Below, piece after piece: positions 1-11,466 of a DNA stretch of 64,000 nucleotides (position 1 is the first letter of the stretch; every line of letters begins with the position of its first letter). The notes beneath the pieces were generated by a model that saw only the letters and a list, made by a program, of their open reading frames with translations, made no database searches and was not told where the DNA came from. The translations under genes and the position numbers were made by a program. The stretch is from Endomychus coccineus (Eukaryota > Arthropoda > Insecta > Coleoptera > Endomychidae). Where the stretch lies: NCBI GenBank assembly GCA_958510875.1, contig OY294069.1:164175111-164239110 (forward strand), read 5' to 3'.

Positions 1-514
1 AATCATATTCGTGATCAGCGAAACATTCGAGAAACCAATTCGAGTCCGTTTTTTTTATTCAACTCAGCCAGGAAAATGCATTTTTTGGGTGTAGAAATGC
101 AATAAATTTTTTCGCAAATAACAAGCGCGGCACAACATTTCTAAATTACTTTCCGAATAGAATGCAGAAAACCGCATCTTAATCCATCCACCTATTTTAG
201 TGCTTTATTTCCTCGACTATTAGCCCACTGTCATAATAACGGTTACTTGGATATACGGTGTTCACTCAAACGAACTCCCCCGCACAAACAGTGCAAAGTG
301 GAAAATTACCTATTTGGCCTGAGAAAATAATTCAATTTTGTGAGTGAAAACTCATCACGTATATCACGACATCATTACTATTAATTCTCTAATTTCAGTG
401 GGAATTCTATATACGTAGCTCTGCATATTCAACGATTCCCGATTGCGAAACAGCCGCTGGAAGCGCATTTGTGGATAGAAATTATTAACATGATCATATC
501 TACATTAGACTTAC
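1..514. other. Intron 3' of the last visible Elk exon; nothing recognised
   Basis: AT-rich sequence downstream (in gene direction) of the donor GTAAGT at 514-509. I see no coding homology, repeat or RNA gene here; the next Elk exon is presumably beyond the left edge. Confidence 0.6.
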
Positions 515-786
515 CTCCGCTTCGTATCCCTCCCTCACGTTGAAAGTTAGATCGTGCTGTATGTCGTTGGCAAACTGTTGTTGATATTCTGGATAGAGCC
601 GGAGTACCTCCACTAATCCCTGCATATGAAAAGATTTGAGATCGCAGTAGGTGAGGGCGCGCACGTCGCTACTCGACTTGATAACTGTATCGACAGTTCC
701 TCCTCCCCTGCTGGGTTCCGTTGCAGGGCCGTTTGATGAGCTTTGAAGATGTAAGTTTATGTCGCTTCCAACTAGATCCCCTTTTC
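515..786 (-). CDS. Elk: Elk exon: second part of CNBHD
   Basis: Encodes 90 codons plus two bases completing the glycine started in the previous exon. It begins GKGDLVGSDIN, passes through a Ser/Gly-rich linker (SSSNGPATEPSRGGG), and continues with VRALTYCDLKSFHMQGL and LYPEYQQQFANDIQHDL to REGYEAE. These segments are the last strands and C-helix of the cyclic-nucleotide-binding homology domain in KCNH channels, which does not bind cyclic nucleotides but contacts the eag domain. The acceptor is TTTTATAG just above 786, and the donor GTAAGT follows base 515. The exon starts in phase 1 and ends in phase 0. The linker is longer than in vertebrate KCNH8, as I recall for insect Elk. Identification is firm; exact linker length depends on the annotated splice sites. 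Confidence 0.9.
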
Positions 787-1440
787 CTATAAAATTGAGT
801 ACCTATAAATGTAATTATGCCGTCTCTACATTGCTCGCTTTACTTTTGCAGTAGATGTATTACACGTTTCAAATAAAACGCACAATAAACATCAATAATA
901 TTTGCACATACATACAGTATGGGTGAAATGTTAGGACCAGATTAATTATCTTTTGAACTGATGAAGTTTTATGTTAAAACCTTTTCCAACGTGCATGTTA
1001 TTACATTATTACATTCTGAAAGAGGTAATTGGAATGGCTTCAAGTCAAGCTACGTATATTTTATATTATCCAGTTTAAAGGGAAAGAATAATGGAAAAAG
1101 CATAAATCAATAGGCAAATTTGCGGTCATTTTTAAGCTTTTTTTCCTCGATCACCAAAACGAACGGTAATTCTTGATGAAATAGTCAAACGTAGATTACC
1201 ACGCGCTGTTCCTAAATGCTGGATTTTCAAAAGTCGAACTGTGAACACATTATTTGAACACCAGGATACTTTCATTAGACAAAATTATTGATGAAGATGG
1301 AATGTTACTATTAGTGAAGCAAGTGGCTTATTGAAACACTTGCATAGCCCGGAATTTCTCCACTGGTTGAAAATATTTCATTTTACATGTTGAAATATTA
1401 TTTAATCAGACTCAAATGCGCGGGATTGACAGTGCTCAAC
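787..1440. other. Intron sequence without recognised features
   Basis: AT-rich. No open frame with family resemblance; it may contain old transposon debris leading into the hAT fragment that follows. Confidence 0.5.
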
Positions 1441-1453
1441 TGCTCAAAAGCAA

Positions 1454-1789
1454 TTGAATAATTCCAACAGCAGATTATTCGAATTAGAAATTCTGCTGAC
1501 AATGACAATCAAGAACGCAATAATGAAGAACCTGCAGTTGTTATTGCAAGGGGAAGTATGTGACACTATTTTAAGCCAAATTAGCGACCGATTTGATTTT
1601 AGGGATCACTTAAGTGCATCAAAATTATTTGATTCTCAAAATTTTAAAACTTATAGACATGCATTTCCACAAAAACATTTTGATGAAACTGTGAAATCTT
1701 ATCCTAGGTTGGACAGTGTGAGATCAAAAAGTGAACTTTCAGCAATTTATGAGCGTGATGATATGCGAGCCGCCACTGGATTTATGTAA
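1454..1789 (+). pseudogene. hAT transposase fragment (ZMYM1-like type), middle segment
   Basis: An open stretch of 111 codons whose part ISDRFDFRDHLSASKLFDS, followed by a YRHAFPQKHFDETVKSYP-like block and SELSAIYERDD, resembles the region just upstream of the C-terminal dimerisation domain in hAT transposases often annotated as zinc finger MYM-type protein 1-like. In those proteins the block reads roughly RF-F-HL-ASKLF, FP--TV--YP and TEL-VLY-R. The RNase H-like catalytic core upstream is absent or too decayed to see, and the dimerisation domain downstream is missing, so this is a dead fragment. It lies in an Elk intron on the opposite strand. The first ~35 residues look out of frame with the family and may not be coding. 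Confidence 0.6.
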
Positions 1790-2150
1790 CTTTTTTTTAT
1801 TCATTGCTGGCGATGCGGGATAGGATATTAAAATCTAGATAGAGAAGTGTGACGTCGTCTACAAAAGGCCTGGAGTAGAGAGGTAGCTTATGACAGTGAA
1901 GTTCTTTCCACGAAAAATGGTTGGACTTAATGGCTGCAGTAAGCTACCGGCCATAAATACCCCAGAATGAGCTAATATCAGTTGAGAGAACTGGATTGAA
2001 TAATTGCAGTTTTGTCGTACAATTAGTCAGTCTTTATTTCTTACGAGAAGTGTTTAGTTTAGTACTTGTTATTATTTTGCCAAATTTTATTTACGTATAA
2101 AACATCATTACGTAGCGATGATGAAGCTTTTTCTAGTGTTCCGGTGAAGA
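1790..2150. other. Intron spacer, nothing recognised
   Basis: AT-rich stretch between the hAT fragment and the IS630/Tc1-like remnant. The last part may be the terminal region of the latter, but no terminal inverted repeat could be paired by eye. Confidence 0.4.
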
Positions 2151-3200
2151 AATAGCAATTATCTCCCGTTGCTAGGGAAATTGTAAAACTGTATATATTT
2201 CTTTACTTAACAAGAGCTTCAATGCTGCTGCGGGGACTGAGATACCTTTGACTACAGTGAAAATAATCGTGTCGAATCCCATCAAACCAAGAAGGAAGCG
2301 TAAAGATGCCGGTTACACAAAATGTTTTGACGAAGACGACAAAGACTTAATAAGACGAAATATCTTCACCATGTACGAAGAGTAACGCATGCCTACATTG
2401 CATACCCTGAAGCAACGGCTCATTAATGATGAAACCTAAATAATCTGTAGCCTCACCACCCTTTGCAGAATCCTGTCTGAAATGAGCCTCGAGTATCGTA
2501 CAATTGACAAAAGGCAAGTACTTATCGGATCTTACCAATTGCTATGAATATATAACTTTGATAAGAAAATTCCGTCCCATAATTTATCTTGACGAGACAT
2601 AGTTTGACACGGATGAAACACTATCCAAAAGATGGGATTCTTCCGGTAAATGAAGGAAAAAGGATGAACATCTCACGTGCTGTGCCAGAAAACGGTTAGG
2701 TTTCAAATGCCTTGTAGTTTTCTGCAAATAATATTAAAAACTCCTGCGTGAACTACCATGAAGACACAACGGCAGAACTTTTTGAATGATGATTCAAGTA
2801 TTATTTACTGCCAAACGTTGCTCCGAATAGCGTGATAGTAATTGACAATGCAAGCTATCGTACTCGCCAATTACATAAGGCTCTAAGTTCAAATAATACG
2901 AAATTGGAAATTCAAAACTACATGGCGGCGAATCATGTATATTTTGAAGAATCTTATACGAAAACTGATCTTTTACAAGGTTTAAAGGCATTTTGCATTA
3001 AAACAGTTTATGTTTGTGATGCATTGGCTGAGGTGATGGGACTCCTACCCTATTATTGTATTTTCAATCCATTAGAGCATATGTGGCATCAATTGAAAGC
3101 TTAGGTTGGGTCAGAAAATATTTCTCCCGCTTTAAGTCGTACTGTGGTAGAATCAATAAACGAATGGGTCAATGATATTTTCCCAAATAGGTCTGTCATG
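2150..3200 (+). pseudogene. IS630/Tc1-like DDE transposase, decayed
   Basis: Several frames together recall a DDE transposase of the IS630-Tc1 superfamily. In order: a basic N-terminal block at about 2275-2345 (KPRRKRKDAGYTKCF), then DEDDKDLIRRN, then the first catalytic region IIYLDET at about 2573-2600, followed by DTDETLSKRW, then the clear open segment 2832-3104 beginning VIVIDNASYRTRQLHKAL (second Asp) and ending YCIFNPLEHMWHQLKA (third acidic residue in NPLEH). A stop interrupts shortly after and a further IxEWVND-like block follows to about 3195. Frameshifts and stops make it inactive. It is an old insertion in an Elk intron, opposite in orientation to the gene. Confidence 0.7.
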
Positions 3201-3339
3201 TGATAACTGTAGAAAATTCTTATATTACTGTGAATCATATTGTAATTGAACCGATGATAATAAATATTGGCCGGGTAGCGACCGCGAAACGGAAGTAGCT
3301 ATAGAATAATACGTAAAAGTGTGAATAAATAACTAGTAT

Positions 3340-3630
3340 TTGAAACTAGGTTAGGTAGGTAGACCCCCTGGAAAGCAGGAGCCTTCTTCTCTTGTGTGGA
3401 GCCTGAAACCGCATCGAGGCGCGTGCCCAGGTGGCTGATAGGGGAATGCTCATGACCCTGTTGGCAGCAGGGTCGAGGTAGGAGTGAAACTAAAAATAGC
3501 TCTCGCGAATCTTCAGGCATCCAGACGCTGGACAGATTATGGCTCCTGGGAAGAAGGTGATGGATAGATGTGGTTGCTACGGATGATTCAGATGTCCCGG
3601 TTAGGAGTAGTAAGTTATCACATCACAGAT
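3340..3630. other. GC-rich repeat-like block of unknown class
   Basis: The stretch is noticeably richer in G and C than the surrounding intron (for example CCCCCTGGAAAGCAGGAGCC near 3364). It has no convincing open frame. Composition and position beside a Penelope tail suggest a LINE 5' region or another transposon piece, but I cannot name the family. Confidence 0.3.
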
Positions 3631-3639
3631 AATTCTCAA

Positions 3640-3900
3640 AAATTCCACTTCGCATATGATCACACAACGGCAGGGTCAGGTACTAGAACGGAGTTAACCA
3701 CCGGAATAGAGGCAGTGAACTATGTAGCGTGAAGGTCTTTTCCCACAATATTTACCGCTACAGAAACCAGAGAGTCAGTTTCAATTCAAACCTCAGGCCT
3801 GCCTTGAAGATGCCACTTGTAATGGATGGCGAGACGTTGGAATCAAGTCCTGCTATTGTGCCGCGAAATCCATCCTGAAGCCAAGAATTTTCTGGTAAAA
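3640..3900 (+). repeat. Penelope-like element 3'-region fragment
   Basis: The sequence is clearly similar to the minus strand of 30115-29940, which is the region downstream of the GIY-YIG domain of the Penelope-like element at 30 kb. Shared landmarks are an ATGATCA-ACAAC-CAGGGTCAGGT block, GAACGGAGTTAA, GCAGTGAACTA, TTTACCGCTACAGAA, GCCTGCC, CTTGTAATGG and CCGCGAAATCCATCC. It is therefore a second, truncated and diverged copy in opposite orientation. Confidence 0.65.
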
Positions 3901-5050
3901 TTTATGTATTTGTATACTTCCTTAGCAATAGAATACCCCTAATTTGGTTATGTCCAATAAAAACTTGGTAGTGATAAGGCGGAGAAGAAAACACGTATGC
4001 ATATGTTCTTGAAATGTTAGCCTTTTGACATATAATGATTTTTATTCGTAATTGGTTGACTAATATTCGTAAAATTGATACTGCAGTTATGGAACCAGAC
4101 AATAATGGTTTTACTGAATTGAATCTTTCACGCAAATGACAAAACAATGTCAACAATAAAAACTGACTAGTAGGGCTTATATAAAACCTTTATTTAGATA
4201 CAATTTACCTGGAAAAGAGTTTGGTGCGATTGAGCGAGATAAATTCAGACCTGACACTCTGCATTCAATAATTTAAAGTAGAAAAATGCTTCGAGAAAAG
4301 TTCTGAAGCTTGACAATCTATTTCTGCATTTCTATAAAATATTTCCACGAAAATAGGTCACGTAAAATGATGTTTTAACTAGAATGGAAATGTTGATTTA
4401 GAACCGTAGTAGGTCTACCACTTTGATCACTAAAAGCGTACTAATTAATTTGAAATCTTTTTCAATTTAAAACCGTGAAACGTAAAAAGGTAGGTTTAAT
4501 TAGGAAGTAGAAAATTACAGTGAATCTAGTTTACCCACATACTAGCTGCTTTCCGCGAACTTCGCTCGCGTAAATAGCCAATACTTGTAGAACCAGTTAG
4601 CGGCATCGGCTTTACCGCCTCTTAAGGTAATACATTACAAATGAAACAGCTCAAGGCGTGGCATAACGTCAAATTATACTCTATGCCATGACTCTGAAGA
4701 TGCATTGAGTCCACTGTGGTGGGCGCAGGTTTGATTTCAAAAAATGGTTCCCAAGTGCATAATAACCATTTAAGTGGACATAAGTGAGCCAAATAATAGC
4801 GCCATCTGTCAATAAATAGCGAAGATGAAGTGCTGTTCACAATTTTGAGTTGTAAATACTCCGTCCACCATGGACGTGAATGGTTTCCCAGAAATAAGTG
4901 TCACTTGCTTTTGTGGAACGCAAAAAAGATAGGTAAGAAAATATAATTTTGTTAGGATAATATAATATACATTCTGTAAAGTTAGTAATTTCGAAAAACT
5001 TTCAGAACATCAAAATCCATCCCTTCTGATTTATGTCCAGTGTACTTGAT
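3901..5050. other. Intron sequence, no gene recognised
   Basis: AT-rich, with one odd GC-richer patch near 4545-4620 (TTTCCGCGAACTTCGCTCGCG) and a possible tRNA-like block (GCAGGTTTGATTTC) near 4724 that is too weak to call. No protein homology seen. Confidence 0.4.
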
Positions 5051-5124
5051 AGCATGCAATTTTGAATGAAATTCTAGAGTCCACTTTAGCGGATTTGTTA
5101 GAAGACACGTAAATAATTGTTGAT

Positions 5125-6690
5125 TTGTTCCAGAGCGTGGTTTTTGTAGACGTCAATGATGATGGAGTCTCGATTCTGGAAGAAAAATTTGAAGAACAAC
5201 CGTTAGAGAATGAAGAATATATGGGAATAGCAAATGATGGTATCAATTTTCATTTACCTGATGATTTTGAACTAGAACCAGATTATGAACCTGGTGAACA
5301 AAGTTCTACTAGTCCTACTACTTAACATATAACTGCAGGAAACGAAAACAAGAGTGAGTATAGCAGTGCCGATGACATCCCCTTGGCTCAATTTATTCAG
5401 AAAGGTAAAAAAAAATCAAAAAACAAGTAGTAAAGATTGGAAGTGGCAACATGTAGATAGCATGTATAGACCCGCATCATTGCCACAATTTCTTGGCTCC
5501 GAAGCAGTCAATATAACTGAAGATAACCCAATAAATTTTTTTTTCTCTTTGTTTCCGATGATATAATAGTCTTCCAAATAAAATTGTATTCAGGAAAAAT
5601 GATGAATTCAATTTCAAGTTGTCAAAAAATAAGTCTTATATATTTTCGAGGATAAATTTGAGCATGTCATACTTTTGGCTGCCATGGACCCCAAACAATC
5701 TCAATCAATTGATGAACAAGCAATTCTTCTAAAAGGCAGATTGGGTATCAAACAGTACTCAATAACAAAACTTAAAAAATGGACAGTAAAAGTTTGGGTG
5801 GGAGCTGGAACTGGTGGATATATGTACCGTTTCGAAATATATCAAAGGGCTTCCAGAGGAACAGAAGGAATCAGCCAATATGGGGCCTGTGCTGATGTAA
5901 TTTTCTGTCTGAGTGAAGACTAATCTCAAAAAAACCAAATTATTTTTTGATGATTTATTTTGTTCCTCTCATCGATGAGTTGAGTGAAAGAGGAATATGT
6001 GGAACGGGAACACTGAGAACAAATCGATTGCAAAAAACAATTGAATTTGGCCATATAATTATCTTCAAACGGTTAAACAATAACGCTATACTTATTGCGT
6101 CAAATTGCGCTGGAATAGAGCCAAAAAGTAAATCGAAACGTTGGTGAAAATCTAGTAAAACAGCAATTGGAGTTGAAAGGCCGTTTTCTGTTCAGTTTAT
6201 GACAAAGATATTGGTGGGGTTGATCTAATGGATCAGTTACTTGCTTTTTACCCCCGAAAGAAACGTGTTCATGCACTTCCTGGATATCATCCTTGTGAAT
6301 ACATGGATTTTGTACAAAAATAGTGGAAATCAAGAAACAGATCTCTTAGAATCCAAAGTCATTGTTGCGAGAGCGTTAATAAATATTGACATGACCCAGG
6401 TCTGCTACTCCACCATCATCTGTTTTGAAGAAAAATAAACCAATTCATCACGCCCCACCTGAGATTAGGTACCAGCCAAAATTATTATCACGTTTGAAGA
6501 ATGTCAGAGGATGTCATTCCAAAGTTTGCAAAAACAAAACAATATATATGTGGAAAAGATGCAATGAACCACTCTGCCCGAACTGTTTTGAGTATTTTCT
6601 CACTCGTCAATGATGGTTTTGAATGCACTGTGTCTACTGAGGTGGACGGAATAACACATTTTTTTTCAAATATCACTGTTTGTTAATGTG
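5125..6690 (+). pseudogene. piggyBac-type transposase, decayed
   Basis: A succession of short frames in the right order for a piggyBac transposase. An acidic N-terminus comes first (DDFELEPDYEPGEQS at about 5260). Next is LPQFLGSEAVNITEDNPINFF at about 5482-5545. Then MDPKQSQSIDEQAILLKGRL and KKWTVKVWVGAGTGGYMYRF-EIYQ (5683-5850), equivalent to the PKKWGFK-WV-AGSSGYVYDFEVY block of the family. Next SERGICGTGTLR (5975-6020), the family motif GGVDLMDQLL in shifted frame near 6210-6242, and a C-terminal cysteine-rich block with CNEPLCPNCF (about 6560-6600). Multiple frameshifts and stops show it is dead. TTAA-flanked terminal repeats could not be placed by eye. Confidence 0.75.
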
Positions 6691-6790
6691 AACTCTTTGA
6701 ATTTTTGTAATAAACATTTTTTGAGAGCAAATAATTTTGTTTTCAAATCATTCATGAGAGAGTTGAATTTCTAAATTTGCCTACGTCGTA

Positions 6791-7045
6791 CTAGGAACCT
6801 TCAGCTTTCAGCCCCGCCTGCTTTATAGTTTCCGAGATTTCTTAATGTTACTTATATGGATATAGATTGAAGACATCGCCGTTTGAGGTGTCTTCTTGGT
6901 TGAACTCATACCTACATGACCTAGGAACCTTCCTGCACTGTCTGCTTTATAGTTTCGTAATGTTACTTCATATATTTTATATAGATATAGATTGAAGACA
7001 TCGCCGTTTGAGGTGTCTTCTTAGTTGAACTCATACCTACATGAC
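6791..7045. repeat. Two tandem ~128-bp units with an internal hairpin
   Basis: Unit 1 is 6791-6920 and unit 2 is 6921-7045. Both start CTAGGAACCTTC, contain CTGCTTTATAGTTTC, and share a strongly conserved second half ending CTCATACCTACATGAC. Each contains the hairpin GAAGACATCGCCGTTTGAGGTGTCTTC in its middle (stem GAAGACA/TGTCTTC class). The first halves differ by small indels, the second halves by one or two bases. Confidence 0.85.
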
Positions 7046-7419
7046 CTCAAAATCTCAGTTGAGTGTTGTCAAATATATATGACTGACGTTTTTGGAAACA
7101 TATTTTGGAAAATAAAACATGATCATAACTTAAACAAAATGGCGAAGGAGCGGGGATTTAACCAATAACATCAATTTAATAGGTACCTATATAAGTTATA
7201 CAGGGTGTTATGTGAGTCAAGTTTTCTTTTGTGAATCATATGGAACTCGTTAGAATAAAGACATTTATTAGGGAAATTACCTTCACACTCGTATGAAATA
7301 TCCTATTTTCCGCACTAGTTCAAACAATATACTATTTACCCAATCGTCCTTGAGCTAACCCCACTTCTACCCCTAAGACGAATAGCTACAATTATAAATA
7401 TTCAGCGTGATTAACTTAC
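7046..7419. other. Intron sequence upstream of the 7.4-kb exon
   Basis: Mostly AT-rich. TACAGGGTGTTATGTG near 7199 looks like one end of a Tc1/mariner-superfamily element (compare CAGGGTGTCCC at 30959), but no partner end was found. Confidence 0.35.
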
Positions 7420-7669
7420 CCAGAATAGCTACAACCATGTTATTTTGCACAACCTCCATAGATCCATTACAGATGTAATAAATATAACTGAGAGCGTCGC
7501 CTTTGTGGATGAGATATTCGCCTGGAGCGCAGAAGTTAGCTCGAATGTGCAACGACAGTAACTTCAAGCATCCCTGCGAGGCAGCCTCAAATATGGGTAG
7601 CTGTAAAATCTCCCTGTGGAGATGCATGGACACGTCGCCGCGCAATTCCTCTGGAAACTCCTTTAGCGA
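7420..7669 (-). CDS. Elk: Elk exon: C-linker end and first part of CNBHD
   Basis: 250 bp, opening in phase 0 with [20 protein letters not shown] and continuing through [39 protein letters not shown] and [18 protein letters not shown]. The FPEELRGD block is the end of the C-linker. The [11 protein letters not shown] and GSMEV blocks are the beta-roll of the cyclic-nucleotide-binding homology domain shared by EAG, ERG and ELK channels; the wording here matches the Elk subfamily best. The acceptor TTTGCAG precedes base 7669 and the donor GTAAGT follows base 7420, leaving one base (G) to complete a glycine with the exon at 786. Confidence 0.93.
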
Positions 7670-8534
7670 CTGCAAAGTTTGAAACAAAAACAGAATTAAT
7701 TGTTGCTTTTGAAGTCATGACAGTTTACAAAGTAGATAAACATAAATGCTCCGCTCACAATGTGGCTCGAATAAAGGAACTATTATTCTAAAGATACTTC
7801 AGCAAATGAGGCTAATGGACAGAGAAAGGTCAATGAGAGCAGTCACCCTGCGAACTGCTCGCGGAAACCGATATAGGAGTGTCTTCATATCTCTATCCAT
7901 GAAGGAACATGTGATATCATTTTGTGGAATTGTTTAGCTTTACTAGTTGAGATTTTTTGAAGAATATGAAGCGAAATTCTTTACGATGAATCAGAATTTC
8001 ATTTCTGACTTCTCAGGAAGTGGAAGACTATCAATAATTTGATCTTTCTTTGTACCAATAATACAAAAGATGCTTATGGAACTTCGATAGGCTTATAAGA
8101 TCCTAAATAAATGTGCAGCAGCAACGTAGTCTATTAGGAAGCAATTTGAGCTATCTTGGTTAGAGAAGACTGGAGGAGTCACATTCGCTGGAGGAGCCAC
8201 GTCCTGTTGACAACGGGGTAGTTACAGAGAATGCGTTCACCTAAGCTAACCAACCTGATAAGTAGCACTCTTGTTAAAATAAAAAATTACCCAAAATGTT
8301 CGAAGGAATTAGAACTTTTTATTCAGATATTGATTCTGAGAAAGTAGGTTTACAAATACACTGTCCGCAGATGGACTACATGAAAGGAGTGAAAACGTAA
8401 TGGGTTATGGAAATCCTGCTTACCGAGAAAATGAGTGTTTTATAGTAAACTTCACAATACGATTTACAAAACTATTATGTCTGTAGAGATATTGTACCAA
8501 CTGGATAAAATATGCCTTTATATGAGCAGAGTTT
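7670..8534. other. Intron sequence, nothing recognised
   Basis: Start of the 17-kb intron between the C-linker exons. No recognisable gene, repeat pair or RNA. Confidence 0.5.
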
Positions 8535-8840
8535 TACATGTCACCATGTAAAGCTCAGTGGTAGAAACATCAATCTTCCAATCACTGTGGTTCCGGTCGC
8601 AGGTTCGAATTTCAGCGACATCGGAATTTTTCTGATGGCCCGAGAAACTGGTGAGGCAAGACACAATGGGCGTTAGGCCTAAGTGTCATCGAGCCTGTCC
8701 TGGTTGCAGGATCGAGCCTACCACACGAGGTGGAGTGTTGAGTGGGTATATCTGAAGTTATTATATAGATAGATAGGTATGATTTATACGTTCGATAGTT
8801 GTACCCCATGTGAGTGTAGAATACAATAATACAATAAGAA
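8535..8840 (+). mobile_element. tRNA-derived SINE
   Basis: The left part resembles a tRNA gene: an A-box-like AAGCTCAGTGGTAG near 8550 and a good B box GGTTCGAATTT near 8602, about 45 bases apart, preceded by an imperfect stem. It is followed by a ~150-bp non-tRNA body and then simple repeats, ATAGATAGATAGG near 8766 and AATACAATAATACAATAAG near 8820. This is the architecture of a SINE with an internal RNA polymerase III promoter. The tRNA-like part does not fold as a clean cloverleaf by eye, so it is not called as a tRNA gene. Only one copy is seen in the window. Confidence 0.6.
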
Positions 8841-9599
8841 AATCATCTGATTAAGAAAGAGAATAATTTACATTAAAAAAAAAATAAAAATTCGGACTTG
8901 TGGGATGTTACAGGCCCACAAGTTGCCCATAAAGGTTTTCAATCACCTCCCAACAAAAAAAAATGCCCGTAATATAATGTCAAGACACTAAACAGTGTTG
9001 CCAGCTTTAACATTGTCTCGGGTTGGTATAGGTCTTCGCTTAGAGCTGCGTTTTATGAACCCATTTTTAATTTCTGTTTCTTTTATAGGAAAACTATTAT
9101 TTGTCGAACGTATATATCATTCTCCAATGATTTTCACTACTTGCTCAGAAAATCAAAAAATATAGGATCTGAAAACTTTGCTGGGAAGATATGAAATAAG
9201 ATTAAACAGTGAGCAAAACCAATAACCTGACCCTCATAATTTACGGAACTGAGTATAGTGAATTATTGTATTTGCATCATGATGATACATATTTCTATCA
9301 GTTACAAACTAGTGAAGAAATAGTCTTAGGATTTTAATATGATGAAATGAATACTTACTTTATCCTAAGAATTTCTCATAAAATTAGAAAAATACATACA
9401 AAAACTTTCATATCCGTTCATTAATTAGAGGAAAATTGCTATCATTTATGAAGTAATCCTTTTATAAAGAAGGTGGAATTTATCGACTATTCCCAACAAA
9501 TTCAAAGTTTTTTAACAGTAGCAAAGCATATATTAAAAAATTGTAAACCACTGACTTTTCACCAAATACTGCACGATATTTCGTCGTGTATGATCATGT
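8841..9599. other. Intron sequence, nothing recognised
   Basis: AT-rich with an A-rich run near 8874-8890. No homology seen. Confidence 0.4.
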
Positions 9600-10036
9600 A
9601 ATAAGGGTTTAGTACAGATCATTTCCAATATTCAAAACAAAATCATTTTTGGGAAATTGAAATTTATTGTGAAATTAAAATATCGAAAAGCAGCTGAGAA
9701 TTAACAGATGTTGCCTGATGTTTTCTGTTAAGTAGCAATAACAAATGTAAAGGAATTTCTAAAATAAATATAAGACAATGCACTCCCGTTTCAAGGAGAG
9801 TGATATGATAATATAGCTGGTCAAGATGGTCAATAATTTCACACAAGTTTCTTGTTCAAAAGGAAATCATAAGCACGTCAAGATGAAGAACCAATACAAG
9901 ACGGAAAACGAATGCCAGCTACAATAAATGTTGATGTTAACCATCTGGAAATGCTTAGGTAGTGGGCTTTTCAGACCAACTGTAGATCTTATATGGAAGT
10001 TTTGAAAAAATGTATCACACGTAAATCGGGTCGTAA
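9600..10036 (+). repeat. Dispersed non-coding repeat, copy 1 (pair with 26922-27390)
   Basis: Starts TAATAAGGGTTTAGTACAG and ends near ATGTATCACACGTAAATC. The same succession of blocks appears in the same orientation at 26922-27390, including ATTTCACACAAGTTTCT, CATCTGGAAATGCTTAGGTAG and CTTATATGGAAGTTTT. Small indels separate the two. No coding potential; probably a non-autonomous transposon of unknown family. Confidence 0.75.
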
Positions 10037-11460
10037 CGTAGTACTTAATCATCAAAATTGTAATTGAATATAGTCTTGATTATAGTTGAGACAATATGTA
10101 CATTCAAATCAGTTAGTAATATTTAGAAATGAACAGATAGATTTAGAAATCCCCACCGAAAACATTCCCAACTAGACACCTCAACAGAGGAACTGCTTAT
10201 TGATTAAACAATTCAGGGATCCCTTTCCTAATTGTAGATTGGTTCTTGAGAAAAAGGACGCATTACAAATATCAGGGGCAATGCCTAAAACATTCAGTTA
10301 TATTTTCTAGCTTGAACTATTCTCTTCAGAAATCACGTGACACTTAGTCAATTTCAATTAGTTTAATCAATTCAATACACTCAGTTTTATTTCTGTCTTT
10401 TAGCTAATTTAGATTATATAGGTTTGTTTTATTTGAGTTTAGATTTTGATCTCATATTTTTCATTCTTATTAGTGATAAAGTTAATTATAATATTCTTTA
10501 ATTATCATAGACATTCTTTTATCATTATCATTATTAAGTTAATTGTTATTTTTATTATCAAATTTTATTGTTGTTGAGTATGAGCTCATCTGATTGATAT
10601 TATAGCGTTTACTCTTCCACTTTTCTTCCAGTGGGTAAGTGTCAATGATATTTATCATGTTTGTTCTGGCTAATCAATGATTGGGATCAAACTCCAACGT
10701 GTCATGGTTCTCTAAATTAAATGGCCACACTATCAATAAATGAATAGATTGAGCATTAGGAATAATGTAAAGTTTCAATCATCTGACTACAAATGAAAAA
10801 TCAACTAGTCAGTTTACAGAAATATGCGTTTAAACGAATCAGCATGATTTGAAATTGATAAAATCCGGTTTTCTGATTAACTTTATTTGTTTTGTCGAAT
10901 TTGATAATTCACAGGGACGAAAATACATTCTACACACAAAGGATTTGGAATTCAATAGTGAAAGTGACGTTGGCTTATAGAAATCCTCAATTAATTTAAT
11001 TAAGGTATTTCGCCTACAGTGTATTTTCATTATTTGTATTTACGATTTCGCAAAACATGTTGAATAGACTATTACGGAACACGATTCATGAATTGAATGA
11101 AATTGTTGTTATGGCAACAGCTTCTTGAACTCTTTCCGAATTTTCTCATAATTTCCTTAAGATAAAGAGAGTCAGATTCCGGTAGCCATGATATGAAAAT
11201 TCCGTGTAAACATTGACTGATCGAATGCAATTCCACAATGCTGTATTCCCCGTCAATGTAAGTAATTTAGATATGCAGTGGGTAGATGCGGGGTAGTTGG
11301 CTCAGATAGCACGTCACAACTCTATGACAGCTACGTGGACAGCTCCGTGCTACTGACAGCTTATGCTTTCGGACCTTTGCAAAAGTTGGCAGAGAAATTG
11401 AAATATTTTTTTTAAATTTCAAGTACCTTGTCTGAACAGAAGGGACATCAGAGGGATGAC
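10037..11460. other. Intron sequence, AT/T-rich, nothing recognised
   Basis: Includes a T-rich low-complexity region at about 10380-10560. No gene or clear repeat seen. Confidence 0.45.
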
Positions 11461-11466
11461 TGGAAT

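Noticed and set aside
7196..7260. Complete mariner-like element starting CAGGGTGTTATGTG
   Set aside because: Only one possible end was found; no inverted partner within a plausible distance.
8535..8620. Functional tRNA gene
   Set aside because: A and B boxes are present, but a complete acceptor stem and anticodon arm could not be drawn; a SINE head fits better.
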